A DNA stretch of 55,975 bases from Methylobacterium persicinum (lineage in GTDB: Bacteria > Pseudomonadota > Alphaproteobacteria > Rhizobiales > Beijerinckiaceae): assembly GCF_022179525.1 (NCBI RefSeq), contig NZ_BPQX01000036.1:1-55975 (forward strand), read 5' to 3'. Below the pieces are notes generated by a model that searched no databases, was not told the origin of the DNA, and worked only from the letters and a program-made list of their open reading frames with translations. Position 1 is the stretch's first letter. Each line of letters starts with the position of its first letter. The position numbers and the translations under genes were made by a program. Below, piece by piece: positions 18,083 through 28,534 of this stretch.

Positions 18083-21000
18083 TTATGAACAACCGGTCGT
18101 CGAACCGCAGGTGTCGCACTTCAGGCATGTCCCGTTGCGGACGAGGGTGAAGTTCGCACATTCGGGGCAGGCTTCGCCGACGTAGCCCTTCATCTTGGCC
18201 TCGGCCCGGCGGTCCTCCACCGAGCGCGTCGGCGCGGCGAAGGGCAGGGTCTCGATCAACGCTTGTTCCAGGGGCTCGGCCTTGAGAGCCGTCGCCCCGC
18301 GGACCGCGTGGACGGTGCCGCCTGCCGGGGTGCTCTGCCCTGTCGAGGCTGAGGCCACGCCCAGGGTGGCGCCGGCCGGGCCGCCCTGGATCACGGTTAG
18401 CCGGTCGGCCGAACCGCGGAGCAGGCCGCGGGAGACGATCGAGGCTGCGGAGGTCGACTTCGGCCCCTCGCGGGTGGTGTCACCTGCCTCGCCTCCGCCA
18501 AGCACCGTGTTGCCGATCTCGTTGGGGTTGACGTGGGCGAGGTCGGTGCGGCCGAGATACGAGATCGCCAGCTCCCGGAATACGTAGTCCAGCAGCGAGG
18601 TCGCGTTCTTGATCGCGTCGTTGCCCTGCACGAAGCCCGACGGCTCGAAGCGCGTGAAGGTGAAGGCCTCCACGAACTCCTCCAGCGGCACGCCGTACTG
18701 AAGGCCCAGCGAGATCGCGATGGCGAAGTTGTTCATCAGGCTTCGGAAGGCGGCGCCTTCCTTGTGCATGTCGATGAAGATCTCGCCGAGACGACCGTCA
18801 TCGTACTCGCCGGTGCGCAGGTATACCTTGTGTCCGCCGACCACGGCCTTTTGTGTGTAGCCCTTGCGCCGGCCGGGCAGCTTCTCCCGGGAGCGGATCC
18901 GCTCCACGCGCTCGATCACCCGCTCGACGATCCGCTCCGCCGCCGCCGCGGCCTTGGCCGCCGCCGGGGCCTGGACCAGGGCCTCGACCACCTCGTCGGC
19001 ATCCTCGTCCTCGTCGGCGATGAGGGCCGAGTTCAGGGGCTGAGACAGCTTCGAGCCGTCGCGGTAGAGGGCGTTCGCCTTGAGGGCGAGGCGCCAGGAC
19101 AGCAGGTAGGCCGCCTTGCAATCCTCGACCGTGGCGTCGTTGGGCATGTTGATCGTCTTGGAGATCGCCCCCGAGATGAACGGCTGGGCCGCCGCCATCA
19201 TGTGGATGTGGCTCTCCACCGACAGGTAGCGCTTGCCGATCCGCCCGCAGGGGTTGGCGCAATCGAAGACCGCGTAGTGCTCGGGCTTCAGGAAGGGCGC
19301 GCCCTCCAGCGTCATGGCTCCGCAGACATGGGTGTTGGCGGCTTCCAGATCCTTCCGGCTGAAGCCGAGGAACGGCAGCAGTTCGAAGGTCGGGTCGGCG
19401 AGCTTCTCCGCCGGGACCTTGAGGGTCTCGGTGAGGAAGTCGTCGCCCAGGGTCCACCGGTTGAACACAAACTTGATGTCGAAGGCCGACTTGAGGCCCT
19501 TCTCCACGGCGGCGATCTTCTCGTCCGTGAAGCCCTTGGCGCGCAGGCTCGCCGGGTTCACCGCCGGGGCCTGACCCATGGAACCGTGGCCCACGGCATA
19601 GGCCTCGATCTCGGCGATCTCGCTCTCCCGGTAGCCCAGCGCCCGCAGGGCATCCGGCACGGCGCGGTTGATGATCTTGAAGTAGCCGCCGCCCGCAAGC
19701 TTCTTGAACTTCACCAGGGCAAAGTCCGGCTCGATGCCGGTGGTGTCGCAATCCATCACGAGGCCGATCGTGCCGGTGGGTGCGATCACCGTCGCCTGGG
19801 CGTTGCGGTAGCCGTGCTCCTCGCCGAGCGCCAGCGCCCGGTCCCAGGCGGTCCGGGCGTGCCGGCCCAGGTCGTCCTGAGGGATGTTGGCGTGGTCCAG
19901 GGGCACCGGGGCCATGTTGAGGAACTCGTAGCCCTCCGCCTCGCCGTAGGCCGCCCGGCGGTGGTTGCGGATCACCCGCAGCATCGCGTCGGCGTTCTCG
20001 TCATAGGCCGGGAAGGCGCCCAGTTCCGCGGCCATCTCGGCCGAGGTGGCATAGGCGACGCCGGTCATGATCGCGGTCAGCGCGCCGGCCATCGCCCGGC
20101 CGGCATCCGAGTCGTAGGGCAGGCCCATCGTCATCAGCAGGCCGCCGATGTTGGCGTAGCCGAGCCCGAGGGTGCGGTAGCGGTAGGACAGCTCCGCGAT
20201 CTCCCGCGAGGGGAACTGAGCCATCAGCACCGAGATCTCGAGCACCACCGTCCAGAGGCGGTTGACGTGCTCGTAGCCCTCGACGTCGAAGCGCTTCGCT
20301 GCGCGGTCATAGAGGGTCAGCAGGTTCGTGGAGGCGAGGTTGCAGGCCGTGTCGTCCAGGAACATGTACTCGGAGCACGGGTTCGACGCCCGGATCCGCC
20401 CGCCCGCCGGGCAGGTATGCCAATCGTTCATCGTCGTGTTGAAGTGCAGGCCCGGATCCGCCGAGGCCCAGGCGGCCTCGCCGATCTTCTCCCACAGCTC
20501 CCGGGCCTTCAGGGTCTTCGTCACCTTGCCGGTCACCCGGGCGGTCAGGTTCCAGTCGCCATCGGCCTCGACGGCGCGGAGGAAGTTGTCGGTGAGCGAG
20601 ACCGAGTTGTTGGAGTTCTGGCCGGCGACCGTGAGGTAGGCCTCCGAATCCCAGTCGGTGTCGTAGACGGGGAACTCGATCTTGGTGAAGCCCTGCTTGG
20701 CGAACTGCACGACGCGCTTGATGTAGGCGTCCGGCACCATCGCCTTGCGGGCGGCCTTGATCTCCCGCTTCAGGGCCGGGTTGCGCTCGGCATCGAAGCA
20801 GGCGTCGCCCTCGGCCTCGCACTGGGTGCAGGCCTTCATGACGGCGGTGAGGTGCTTCGAGACGACCTTGGAACCGGTCACCAGGGCGGCGACCTTCTGC
20901 TCCTCCTTCACCTTCCAGTCGATGAAGGATTCGATATCCGGGTGGTCGATGTCGACGATCACCATCTTCGCGGCGCGCCGGGTGGTACCGCCGGACTTGA

Positions 21001-21802
21001 TCGCCCCCGCTGCCCGGTCACCGATCTTGAGGAACGACATCAGGCCGGAGGACTTGCCGCCGCCGCCGAGCTTCTCGTTCTCCGAGCGGAGCAGGGAGAA
21101 GTTCGAGCCTGTGCCGGAGCCGTACTTGAACAGACGGGCCTCGCGGACCCACAGGTCCATGATGCCGCCCTCGTTCACGAGGTCGTCCTGCACGGACTGG
21201 ATGAAGCAGGCATGCGGCTGCGGGTGCTCGTAGGCGCTGCTCGACCGCGTCAGTTCACCCGTGCGGTAGTCGCAGTAGAAGTGCCCCTGGCCGGGTCCAT
21301 CGATGCCATAGGCCCAGTGCAGGCCGGTGTTGAACCATTGCGGCGAGTTCGGCGCCACCATCTGGCGCGCGAGCATCACGCGCAACTCGTCCATGAATGC
21401 GGACGCGTCCTCCTCCGACGTGAAGTAGCCGCCCTTCCAGCCCCAGTAGGTCCAGCAGCCGGCGAGCCGGTCGAACACTTGTGTCGCCGAATTCTCGGAG
21501 CCGAAGCGCTCCTCCTCCGGGAGTTCGGCGAGTGCCGCATCGTCCGGCACGGAGCGCCACAGGAAGGAGGGGACGTCGTTCTCTTCCACCTTCTTCAGGC
21601 GGGCCGGAACACCGGCCTTGCGAAAATACTTCTGTGCCAGGACGTCACTCGCGACCTGGCTCCAGCTCTCCGGCACATCGATGCCATCGAGGCGGAACAC
21701 CACCGAGCCATCCGGATTGCGAATCTCGCTCAGCGCCTTGCGGAACGTGATGTCCGCGTAGGGCGACTGGCCGGCCGTGGTGTAGCGTCGCTCGAACCGC
21801 AT
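18083..21802 (-). CDS. nrdJ: Vitamin B12-dependent (class II) ribonucleoside-diphosphate reductase
   Basis: 1239 residues, the long form of NrdJ. It makes deoxyribonucleotides using adenosylcobalamin to form the thiyl radical, so it needs no oxygen-made radical. Visible motifs: [33 protein letters not shown], the active-site region [13 protein letters not shown] with [37 protein letters not shown] (quoted in part of a longer conserved block), and the C-terminal TSCPO-like zinc-ribbon region CPECANFTL...CLKCDTCG with the end GCS. A GGGAGAGG site lies about eight bases before the ATG. The gene is alone on its strand and marks the start of the core chromosome next to the accessory operon. No cobalamin riboswitch is seen upstream. 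Confidence 0.95.
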   Translation of the reverse strand: MRFERRYTTAGQSPYADITFRKALSEIRNPDGSVVFRLDGIDVPESWSQVASDVLAQKYFRKAGVPARLKKVEENDVPSFLWRSVPDDAALAELPEEERFGSENSATQVFDRLAGCWTYWGWKGGYFTSEEDASAFMDELRVMLARQMVAPNSPQWFNTGLHWAYGIDGPGQGHFYCDYRTGELTRSSSAYEHPQPHACFIQSVQDDLVNEGGIMDLWVREARLFKYGSGTGSNFSLLRSENEKLGGGGKSSGLMSFLKIGDRAAGAIKSGGTTRRAAKMVIVDIDHPDIESFIDWKVKEEQKVAALVTGSKVVSKHLTAVMKACTQCEAEGDACFDAERNPALKREIKAARKAMVPDAYIKRVVQFAKQGFTKIEFPVYDTDWDSEAYLTVAGQNSNNSVSLTDNFLRAVEADGDWNLTARVTGKVTKTLKARELWEKIGEAAWASADPGLHFNTTMNDWHTCPAGGRIRASNPCSEYMFLDDTACNLASTNLLTLYDRAAKRFDVEGYEHVNRLWTVVLEISVLMAQFPSREIAELSYRYRTLGLGYANIGGLLMTMGLPYDSDAGRAMAGALTAIMTGVAYATSAEMAAELGAFPAYDENADAMLRVIRNHRRAAYGEAEGYEFLNMAPVPLDHANIPQDDLGRHARTAWDRALALGEEHGYRNAQATVIAPTGTIGLVMDCDTTGIEPDFALVKFKKLAGGGYFKIINRAVPDALRALGYRESEIAEIEAYAVGHGSMGQAPAVNPASLRAKGFTDEKIAAVEKGLKSAFDIKFVFNRWTLGDDFLTETLKVPAEKLADPTFELLPFLGFSRKDLEAANTHVCGAMTLEGAPFLKPEHYAVFDCANPCGRIGKRYLSVESHIHMMAAAQPFISGAISKTINMPNDATVEDCKAAYLLSWRLALKANALYRDGSKLSQPLNSALIADEDEDADEVVEALVQAPAAAKAAAAAERIVERVIERVERIRSREKLPGRRKGYTQKAVVGGHKVYLRTGEYDDGRLGEIFIDMHKEGAAFRSLMNNFAIAISLGLQYGVPLEEFVEAFTFTRFEPSGFVQGNDAIKNATSLLDYVFRELAISYLGRTDLAHVNPNEIGNTVLGGGEAGDTTREGPKSTSAASIVSRGLLRGSADRLTVIQGGPAGATLGVASASTGQSTPAGGTVHAVRGATALKAEPLEQALIETLPFAAPTRSVEDRRAEAKMKGYVGEACPECANFTLVRNGTCLKCDTCGSTTGCS

Positions 21803-22300
21803 GAGTCACACCTCTCCCAGCGGGGCACACAGCCCCGATCCCGCCGAACGCGGGGTTGGCCCCTCACACGGGGGCAGCGAACCCGGCCCTGTCCGCCCTG
21901 GACATGGTCCGGTCCCGCGACGACGATTTCAGAAGCGGAGGACGCCCTTGAACGCTGCTACGAGGGGGGCGCCACCATGTCCGAAGATTACCGTCGACAG
22001 GCCGTTTCCGTCAACAAGTGGTGTGCGGGCATAAGGTTTCCCGCTACATGTTGTGGTGTGCAGGAAAAGCCTGTGGATATCCGCATCGGAGCGCTTAAGT
22101 GCCCTTCCGGCGTCGAGGATTTCCATCGGGAAAATTTTACGTCCACATGGCCCCTCGGAGGCCGAGTCCCGAAAGGAGACGGCCTGCGTGTCCTTCCTGC
22201 GACAGGTGGGCTCGCGGCGGCGCGGCACTGGACTCGCGGGCCCGGTCTGCCCATAACCGCGTCCGACGCGCCCGCGGCGCGATCGTGAGCGGATCGGGTG
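21803..22300. promoter_or_regulatory. Divergent promoter region between nrdJ and the NDUFA12 gene
   Basis: About 500 bases without a convincing gene. It must carry promoters in both directions. A TGTGGATAT at about 22071-22079 differs by one base from the reverse complement of the DnaA box TTATCCACA, and TGTGGTGTGC/GTGGTGTGCG-like words occur around 22018-22062. I cannot identify a clear NrdR box pair. No B12 riboswitch architecture is seen. Confidence 0.35.
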
Positions 22301-22714
22301 ATGGCACTCAAGGATACCCTGCTGCGCATCTTCACGTGGTGGAACGGCCAGACCGTCTCGGTCGCCGTCGACACCGCGCGCTCGGGAATCTTCGTCGGCG
22401 AGGACGAGCTCGGCAACAAGTACTACAAGGCGCAGGGCGCGCTGATCGACCGTTCGGTGGGCAGTGAGCGCCGCTGGGTGGTCTACAACGGCTACGCCGA
22501 CGCCTCGAAGGTGCCCCCCGGCTGGCGCGGCTGGCTCTGCCACAACGTCGATGTGGCGCCGAGCGAAGAGCAGTACGTGCCGCGCCCGTGGCAGAAGCCC
22601 CATGTCGAGAACCAGACCGGCACGGCCAACGCCTACCGGCCGCAGGGCTCCCAGCTGTCCTGGGGCTCACGTCCGGCGGCGACCGGCGACTACGCGCCCT
22701 GGTCGCCGGAATAG
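22301..22714 (+). CDS. NADH:ubiquinone oxidoreductase NDUFA12-family accessory subunit
   Basis: 137 residues. The protein matches the small complex I subunit NDUFA12 (B17.2): RIFTWWNGQTV at the start, GNKYYKAQG, RRWVVYNGYADASKVPPGWRGWLC in the middle, and WQKPHVENQTGTANAYRPQGS near the end. In alphaproteobacteria it is encoded apart from the nuo operon and stabilises complex I at the membrane. It starts at ATG 22301; a GTG directly before it is in frame too. The DUF2155 gene follows on the same strand, and this pairing next to aat and accBC is the usual order in Rhizobiales. Confidence 0.93.
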   Translation: MALKDTLLRIFTWWNGQTVSVAVDTARSGIFVGEDELGNKYYKAQGALIDRSVGSERRWVVYNGYADASKVPPGWRGWLCHNVDVAPSEEQYVPRPWQKPHVENQTGTANAYRPQGSQLSWGSRPAATGDYAPWSPE

Positions 22715-22822
22715 GGTTGGGCCAGCCGCCGAAAGCGCGGCATGGCGCCCTTTTGCCGCCACCGTTGCGGTGTTGAACCGGGGGCAACCCGCTTGCCGCC
22801 AGACCGCCGAGAGGCAAACGCC

Positions 22823-23470
22823 TTGAGCCGCACCACTTCCCGCGCCGTCCGGGCGCTCTGCTTTGGCGCCGCGATTCTCGCGGCCGTGCCGGCTCTGGCC
22901 GACAAGATCAAGAACCCCACGGCGGTGTTCTCCGGCCTCGACAAGATCACCGGGCGCATCGTCTCGTTCGAGGTCGCGGTGGATGAGACCGTCCAGTTCG
23001 GCGCCCTGCAACTGACCCCCAGGGTCTGCTACTCGCGTCCGCCGACGGAGCCGGCCAAGACGACTGCCTTCCTTGAGGTGGACGAGGTCACCCTCGACAA
23101 CAAGTACCGGCGGATCTTCACGGGCTGGATGTTCGCGTCGAGCCCTGGCCTGCACGCCATCGAGCACCCGATCTACGACGTGTGGCTAGTGGATTGTAAG
23201 GGAGGCAGCGACGTCATCGCCGAGGCGAAGGAGCAGGAGGATGTTCCCGCCCTCGCCGCCAAGCCCGAGAAGACCAAGCGCAAGGACGCCACCAAGACCG
23301 CCCAGCAGGTGAACTCCGCTGGGCAGGTGGATGTGGAAGCGCCGCGCGGCGTACCGGTCCAGCCCCGTCAGAAACCCTCGCGAAAGTTCTTCCCGTCGAA
23401 CGAAGGCCCGGCCCCGGCTCCGCCGCCTCCGCCGCAGCCGCAATCGATCTTCGACGCGATCTTCCGGTAG
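22823..23470 (+). CDS. DUF2155 exported protein
   Basis: About 215 residues from a TTG at 22823 with GAGAGG eight bases upstream; an ATG at 22742 would add a poor 27-residue extension. A signal peptide (AVRALCFGAAILAAVPALA) is followed by the DUF2155 domain: KNPTAVFSGLDKITGRI, VQFGALQLTPRVCYSRPP, RRIFTGWMFASSPGLHAIEHPIYDVWLVDC. The two conserved Cys, in PRVCYSR and WLVDCK, could form a disulfide. The C-terminal third is charged and Pro-rich. The family is periplasmic and restricted mainly to alphaproteobacteria; its function is unknown. It is a fixed neighbour of NDUFA12 and aat in this order. Confidence 0.88.
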   Translation: MSRTTSRAVRALCFGAAILAAVPALADKIKNPTAVFSGLDKITGRIVSFEVAVDETVQFGALQLTPRVCYSRPPTEPAKTTAFLEVDEVTLDNKYRRIFTGWMFASSPGLHAIEHPIYDVWLVDCKGGSDVIAEAKEQEDVPALAAKPEKTKRKDATKTAQQVNSAGQVDVEAPRGVPVQPRQKPSRKFFPSNEGPAPAPPPPPQPQSIFDAIFR

Positions 23471-23518
23471 CAGACATCCGGCGACCCGGGCGGACCGGCT
23501 AGGACTCCCACGCCCGAC

Positions 23519-23664
23519 CTCATCCTGAGGTGCCCGCCTCAGGCGGGCCTCGAAGGATGTCTCCAACGCACGGTGATCCCTGGAGCCCTCCTTCGAGGCC
23601 GCCGCTTTGCGGCGGCACCTCAGGATGCGGCCTTCGGGACGGCTTCGCCGCACCTCAGGATGAG
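23519..23664. repeat. Dispersed palindromic repeat (CATCCTGAGGTGC family), copy 1
   Basis: It starts with TCATCCTGAGGTGC and ends with GCACCTCAGGATGAG in inverted orientation, with internal partial copies (GGCACCTCAGGATGC) and the word CCTTCGAGG inside. It lies between the convergent DUF2155 and aat genes. A second copy is at 45235-45346. Such mobile palindromic elements are common in intergenic regions of Rhizobiales; here it may also end transcription from both sides. Confidence 0.8.
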
Positions 23665-23731
23665 AGGGAGGGTGGGATCGCCCTTGGCTTCCGCGGTCAG
23701 ACTTTCGCAAGTCCGGACCCGACTGCGAGTC

Positions 23732-24412
23732 TCACCCCTCCGCCCCTGCGAGAGCGAGCAGCGCCTGCTCTCCCGTCACGCTCCCGTCCCCCGGCCAGAT
23801 TTCCCACTCCGCCTCTCCCTCCAGGGCGGCGGCCAGCCGGCGCTTGTAGGCATGGCGGGGGATCTCCTCCGCCCCGAACTGGGCGAGATGGTCCGTGACG
23901 AATTGCGTGTCGGCGAGGCGGTAGCCACCGGTCCGCAGGCGGGCCATCAGGTGAACGAGGGCGACCTTGGACGCATCGCGTTCAAGATGGAACATGCTCT
24001 CGCCGAAGAAAGCCGCCCCAAGGGACACACCGTAGAGCCCGCCGACGAGCCGCCGCGGCTCGCGGGCGTAGACTTCCACCGTGTGGACATAGCCGCGGTC
24101 GAACAGGGCGCCGTAGAGGTCGCGAATCCGGCCGTTAATCCAGGTGCGTTCGCTGTCCCGGCGGGGGCCGGCGCAGCCCTCGATCACCCCGTCGAAATCC
24201 GTGTCGGTGCGGACCTCGAACAGGTCCGACCGCACGGTCCGGGCAAGCCGCCGGGGTATACGAAAACCGTCGAGCGGAAGGATTCCCCTTGCGCGGGGCT
24301 CGACCCAGTAGAGTGTCGGGTCGTCCGCATCCTCGGCCATCGGGAAGATCCCGGCGGCGTAGGCTTTCAGAAGGATCTCGGGCGTGATGTCGATACGGGC
24401 ACCGTCATGCAT
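23732..24412 (-). CDS. aat: Leucyl/phenylalanyl-tRNA-protein transferase
   Basis: 226 residues. This cytoplasmic N-end-rule enzyme transfers Leu or Phe from tRNA to proteins with N-terminal Arg or Lys, marking them for ClpAP. Family motifs are clear: [66 protein letters not shown] with [12 protein letters not shown], and [22 protein letters not shown]. The start ATG at 24412 lies 57 bases after the accC stop, so it is likely the last gene of an accB-accC-aat operon. Confidence 0.95.
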   Translation of the reverse strand: MHDGARIDITPEILLKAYAAGIFPMAEDADDPTLYWVEPRARGILPLDGFRIPRRLARTVRSDLFEVRTDTDFDGVIEGCAGPRRDSERTWINGRIRDLYGALFDRGYVHTVEVYAREPRRLVGGLYGVSLGAAFFGESMFHLERDASKVALVHLMARLRTGGYRLADTQFVTDHLAQFGAEEIPRHAYKRRLAAALEGEAEWEIWPGDGSVTGEQALLALAGAEG

Positions 24413-24469
24413 GTCGGAAATGTCGCCCGGCGGCGGCAGAAACGCCAGAGGGCGAGGAACCGCACGCCG

Positions 24470-25822
24470 TCAGGTCTTGAGGCCGCCCGACGCCAAGGCA
24501 GTTTCCAGCCAGTGAATGTCGTACATGCCGTTCTGAACGTCCTGATTGCGAACCAGGGCGCGGAACAGGGGCAGGGTGGTATCGACGCCGTCGATGACGA
24601 ACTCGTCGAGAGCCCGGCGAAGGCGCATCAGGCATTCGTTGCGCGTACGGCCGTGAACGATGAGCTTCCCGATCAGAGAATCGTAGTTCGGCGGGATGCG
24701 GTAACCCTGGAACGCTGCGGAATCGACACGCACGCCGAGGCCGCCGGGCGGGTGATAATAGGTGATCAGGCCGGGCGAGGGCCGGAAGGTCTCCGGATCC
24801 TCCGCATTGATGCGGCATTCGATGGCGTGGCCCTCGACGCGGATGTCGCTCTGCGACACCGACAAGGGCGCACCCGCCGCGACCCGGATCTGCTCGATGA
24901 CGAGGTCGATGCCGGTGATCATCTCGGTGACCGGATGTTCGACCTGGATCCGGGTGTTCATCTCGATGAAGTAGAAGCGCCCCTCCTCGTAGAGGAACTC
25001 CACGGTCCCGGCGCCGAGATAGCCGAGTTCCTTCATGGCGTTGGCGCAGATGCCGCCGATCTCGGCTCTCATCGCCTCGTTGAGGGCGGGGGAGCCGCCT
25101 TCTTCCCAGACCTTCTGGTGACGGCGCTGGAGGGAGCAATCCCGCTCGGCGAGGTGCACCGCGCCGCCCTGGCCATCGCCCAGCACCTGCACCTCGATGT
25201 GCCGCGGCTTTTCCAGATACTTTTCCAGATACACGGCGTCGTCGCCGAAGGCGGCCTTGGCCTCGGACCGGGCCATGCCGATGGCCTGATCCAGATCGGC
25301 CTCCGTCCGGGCCACCTTCATGCCCCGGCCACCGCCGCCGGACGCCGCCTTGACCAGGACCGGATAGCCGATCTCCGCCGCGACGCGCTTGGCTTCGTCG
25401 CCGGTTTCGACCCCGCCCTCGGAACCCGGAACGCAGGGGATGCCGAGGCGCAAAGCCGTGCGCTTCGCCTCGATTTTGTCGCCCATGATCCGGATGTGTT
25501 CGGCCTTGGGGCCGATGAAGCCGATCTGATGGTGGGCCAATACCTCCGCGAAGCGGGCATTCTCGGAGAGGAAGCCGTAACCGGGGTGCACCGCGTCGGC
25601 CCCGGTGATCTCGCAGGCGGCGATGATCGAGGGGATGTTGAGGTAGCTGTCCCGGGCCGCGGGCGGCCCGATGCACACGCTCTCGTCGGCAAGCCGCACA
25701 TGCATCGCGTCCGCATCGGCGGTGGAATGCACGGCGACCGTGGCGATCCCGAGCTCTTTCGCCGCCCGCAGGATCCGGAGTGCGATCTCGCCGCGGTTGG
25801 CGATCAGGATCTTATCGAACAT
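24470..25822 (-). CDS. accC: Acetyl-CoA carboxylase, biotin carboxylase subunit
   Basis: 450 residues from the ATG at 25822 ([17 protein letters not shown]). An ATP-grasp enzyme that carboxylates biotin on AccB in the first step of fatty-acid synthesis. Motifs: [26 protein letters not shown] (ATP loop), [55 protein letters not shown] (quoted in part of the catalytic region), [14 protein letters not shown] 25-residue in-frame extension upstream is Ser-rich and overlaps nothing conserved, so I reject it. accB lies just before it on the same strand, 28 bases away. Confidence 0.96.
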   Translation of the reverse strand: MFDKILIANRGEIALRILRAAKELGIATVAVHSTADADAMHVRLADESVCIGPPAARDSYLNIPSIIAACEITGADAVHPGYGFLSENARFAEVLAHHQIGFIGPKAEHIRIMGDKIEAKRTALRLGIPCVPGSEGGVETGDEAKRVAAEIGYPVLVKAASGGGGRGMKVARTEADLDQAIGMARSEAKAAFGDDAVYLEKYLEKPRHIEVQVLGDGQGGAVHLAERDCSLQRRHQKVWEEGGSPALNEAMRAEIGGICANAMKELGYLGAGTVEFLYEEGRFYFIEMNTRIQVEHPVTEMITGIDLVIEQIRVAAGAPLSVSQSDIRVEGHAIECRINAEDPETFRPSPGLITYYHPPGGLGVRVDSAAFQGYRIPPNYDSLIGKLIVHGRTRNECLMRLRRALDEFVIDGVDTTLPLFRALVRNQDVQNGMYDIHWLETALASGGLKT

Positions 25823-25850
25823 GGCGGCAGCTTCTTCGGGCGACGGAGCG

Positions 25851-26318
25851 TCAGGCGATGACGAGGAGCGCTTCGCCGAATTCGACGGGCTGGCCATCCT
25901 CGACGAAGATCGCCGTGACGGTACCGGCCCGCGGGGCGACGATCTCGTTGAAGGTCTTCATCGCCTCGATGAGCAGGAGCTTGTCGCCTACCTCCACCCG
26001 CGACCCGATGTCGATGAAGGCTTTCGCCTCCGGCGACGGGCGAAGGTAGGCGGTGCCGACCATGGGCGAGGGGACGGTGCCGGGCTCGGTCCTGGCCGGC
26101 TCGGCCGGGGCCAAGGCCGCGGGAAGCTGCATGGGAGCGTGCGCCGCTGCCATGACGGGGGCGGGTGCCGCGACCTGAACGGACACGGGTTCGATGCGGC
26201 GCACCACGCGGATGCGAAGGTCGCCCTTCTCCACCTCGATCTCCGACAATCCGGTCTCGGTGACGAGGTGGGCGAGCTCGCGGACAAGCTCGGGATCGAT
26301 GGAGTCGTGCTTGGGCAT
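25851..26318 (-). CDS. accB: Acetyl-CoA carboxylase biotin carboxyl carrier protein
   Basis: 155 residues from the ATG at 26318, which has AGAAGG just upstream; an ATG at 26339 would add seven residues. The N-terminal part ([23 protein letters not shown]) matches the AccB dimer region. An Ala/Pro-rich linker follows, then the biotinyl domain with the biotin-accepting Lys in [12 protein letters not shown]. The usual sequence is EAMKMMN; the Thr-Phe variant is frequent in alphaproteobacteria. It carries biotin between AccC and the carboxyltransferase AccAD. The gene is first in the accB-accC-aat operon. In many relatives aroQ precedes it; here it does not. Confidence 0.95.
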   Translation of the reverse strand: MPKHDSIDPELVRELAHLVTETGLSEIEVEKGDLRIRVVRRIEPVSVQVAAPAPVMAAAHAPMQLPAALAPAEPARTEPGTVPSPMVGTAYLRPSPEAKAFIDIGSRVEVGDKLLLIEAMKTFNEIVAPRAGTVTAIFVEDGQPVEFGEALLVIA

Positions 26319-26473
26319 CCGGCCTTCTTCGTCTGGCATCGTTCGTCCGGCGGGCGGGGGCTAAGCTCGACCGGGCGCCGGGAGCAACCGCGGTTCGTCG
26401 CGGGCGCTCGCGGTCTTAAACGAAGGCGCCATGCCGCGACAAGGCCGCGATGCGACAGCTTGTTCCGTCAGGC

Positions 26474-27250
26474 TCAGCAGGAGGCGTGTCCGCACTGCCG
26501 AACGTCGCCGATGGTCTTGCGCATGGGCTCAAGTCCCACGGCGCCGGGAATCACCTCGTCGCCCACGATGAAGGCCGGCGTGCCCGACAGGCCCAGACGG
26601 TCGCCCAGGCCGCGGTTCTCGGCGATCGCCGCCTTCACCTCGGGGGACGCCATGTCCTTCTGCAGCTTGGCGGTGTCGACACCCATCGACTTGGCCACTT
26701 CGATGGCCTTGGCGCCGTTCACCCGGCCCTTCGACTCAAGCAGCTTCTGATGAAATTCGAACAGCTTGTCGCCCTTCAGCTGCTGAGCGACCGCCATCGC
26801 CACCTGGCTCGCTTCCAGCGATTCCGGGCCGAGTACCGGGAAGTCCTTGATCACGACCCGCAGCTTCGGATCCGACTTGATCAGGGCCTGCACGTCGCCC
26901 AACGCCTTACGGCAATAGCCGCAGTTGTAGTCGAAGAACTCGACCAGGGTGATGTCCCCCGCCGCGTTACCGCCGACCACGTCATGCTTGCCGTTGACGA
27001 GGAGATCGCGAGCCTCCTTCAGCGCTGATGCCTGAGCAAGGCGCTGGGTCTCGACCTGACGCTTCTCGGCCTCGGCCAGGGCGTCCTGAAGGACCTCCGG
27101 GTTCTTGATCAGGTAGTCCTTGATAATTCCCTCGATGGCCGAACGCTGTGCGTCGGTGAAGGGCGCGGACGCGGTCTGTGCAAGCGCCGGCGCGGCTACG
27201 CCCAGGCTAAGGACGAGCGCAAGGGTGGTGAGGGAACGGGGGAAAGGCAT
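26474..27250 (-). CDS. DsbA-family thiol:disulfide oxidoreductase (DsbA/DsbG-like)
   Basis: About 258 residues from the ATG at 27250 with GAGGA just upstream. A signal peptide (LTTLALVLSLGVAAPALAQ) sends it to the periplasm. A helical N-terminal extension (FTDAQRSAIEGIIKDYLIKNPEVL) is followed by a thioredoxin fold with the active site FFDYNCGYCRKAL (Cys-Gly-Tyr-Cys) and the cis-Pro loop SGTPAFIVGDEVIPG. Proteins with this layout form or isomerise disulfides in exported proteins; the N-terminal extension is like that of the ScsC/DsbA-like group often found in alphaproteobacteria. It lies after accB in the same direction but with a gap of about 150 bases. Confidence 0.9.
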   Translation of the reverse strand: MPFPRSLTTLALVLSLGVAAPALAQTASAPFTDAQRSAIEGIIKDYLIKNPEVLQDALAEAEKRQVETQRLAQASALKEARDLLVNGKHDVVGGNAAGDITLVEFFDYNCGYCRKALGDVQALIKSDPKLRVVIKDFPVLGPESLEASQVAMAVAQQLKGDKLFEFHQKLLESKGRVNGAKAIEVAKSMGVDTAKLQKDMASPEVKAAIAENRGLGDRLGLSGTPAFIVGDEVIPGAVGLEPMRKTIGDVRQCGHASC

Positions 27251-27364
27251 GGATCCTCGCGGAACGCGGGCGTCTGACAAGCCAGGGGCTATCCAGCAGG
27301 GGTTTGGCGTTTTCGCGGCGCGCGGTCAAATAGCCTCTCCGCGCCACTCCGGCGCCCGAAGCCG

Positions 27365-28528
27365 ATGAGACCCATGCCGTTCCCCTCCCGCCGGGCATCG
27401 ACCGTCGCGCCATTCATGGTGATGGACGTGATGAGTGCCGCCGCCGCCAGGGAACGGTCGGGCCTCGACGTGGTGCATATGGAGGTCGGTCAGCCCTCGG
27501 CCGGGGCGCCGAGGCCGGTGATCGAGGCGACGCGGCAGGCACTGACGCTCGGCCGCGTGCCCTACACGGAAGCCCTCGGGCTCCCGGCCCTGCGGGAGCG
27601 CATCGCCAGGGATTACCGTGACCGGTACGGTGTGTCGGTGGCGCCCGAGCGCGTCGTGGTGACCACGGGTTCCTCGGCGGGGTTCCTGCTCTCGTTCATG
27701 GCCCTGTTCGATGCCGGCGACCGGGTCGGCGTGCCGCAGCCGGGCTACCCGGCCTACCGCAACATCCTGAACTCTCTCGGCGTCGAACCAGTCCCCATGG
27801 TCCTGCGCGACGAGGATCGGTACGCGCCGACCGCGGATCTGATCGCAGCCGTCCACGGCACGCAAGCTCTCGATGGCGTGCTGGTGATGAGCCCGGCCAA
27901 TCCGTCCGGGACGGTCATCGTGCCGGACGCCCTCGCCGCCCTCTGCGCGAAGGTGCGCGCCCTTGGATTGCCGCTGATCTCCGACGAGATCTACCACGGC
28001 CTCACCTATGGCGCCCCGGCCGCGACGGCCCTTCAGTTCGAGCCCGACGCGGTCATTATCAACTCGTTCTCAAAATACCATTGCATGACCGGATGGCGCA
28101 TCGGCTGGATGGTGGTGCCAGAGGGTCTGGTGCGCGCGGTCGAGCGGCTCGCGCAGAACCTCTACATCTCCGCGCCTTACCTCTCGCAGGTCGGCGCCCT
28201 GGCAGCCTTCGACGCCACTGAGGAGCTCGAAGTCGTCCGCGCGGGGTATGCCCGCAACAGGGCGATCCTCCTCGACGCCTTTCCCGGCCTCGGCCTCGGC
28301 AAGGTGCACCCGGCTGACGGGGCGTTCTACATCTACGCCGACGTGTCTAACCTCACGGCGGACGCGGCGGCTTTCTGCAGGCGGATGCTCGACGAGACCG
28401 GTATCGCGGCGACGCCCGGTCTCGATTTCGATCCGGAGGCGGGCGGCCACCACATCCGCTTCTCCTTCGCCGGCTCGGAGGCAGATTGCCGCGATACGGT
28501 GGCCCGGCTCAGGACCTGGCTGGGCTAA
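27365..28528 (+). CDS. Class I/II pyridoxal-phosphate aminotransferase
   Basis: 387 residues. A fold-type I aminotransferase: VVHMEVGQPSAGAP at the substrate loop, VVVTTGSSAGFLLSF (cofactor phosphate), MSPANPSGTV, LPLISDEIYHGLTYG (Asp and Tyr binding PLP), the Schiff-base Lys in NSFSKYHCMTGWRIGW, and HHIRFSFAG with the substrate-carboxylate Arg. The substrate cannot be named; relatives act on aspartate, alanine or aromatic amino acids. It is divergent from the DsbA-like gene and convergent with the phosphatase gene, with only six bases between the two stops. Confidence 0.9.
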   Translation: MRPMPFPSRRASTVAPFMVMDVMSAAAARERSGLDVVHMEVGQPSAGAPRPVIEATRQALTLGRVPYTEALGLPALRERIARDYRDRYGVSVAPERVVVTTGSSAGFLLSFMALFDAGDRVGVPQPGYPAYRNILNSLGVEPVPMVLRDEDRYAPTADLIAAVHGTQALDGVLVMSPANPSGTVIVPDALAALCAKVRALGLPLISDEIYHGLTYGAPAATALQFEPDAVIINSFSKYHCMTGWRIGWMVVPEGLVRAVERLAQNLYISAPYLSQVGALAAFDATEELEVVRAGYARNRAILLDAFPGLGLGKVHPADGAFYIYADVSNLTADAAAFCRRMLDETGIAATPGLDFDPEAGGHHIRFSFAGSEADCRDTVARLRTWLG

Positions 28529-28534
28529 CTGCCC

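Noticed and set aside
18533-22288. A 1251-residue open frame on the plus strand
   Set aside because: It is antisense to nrdJ, rich in Arg/Gly/His/Leu with no recognised motif. Long antisense frames are expected in high-GC genes with strong third-position bias.
21803-22300. Cobalamin riboswitch or NrdR boxes upstream of nrdJ
   Set aside because: I could not find the conserved B12 box or paired NrdR palindromes; only a possible DnaA-like word was seen.
23573-25861. A 762-residue open frame on the plus strand
   Set aside because: Antisense to aat and accC, both of which have clear family motifs; the frame itself shows no domain.
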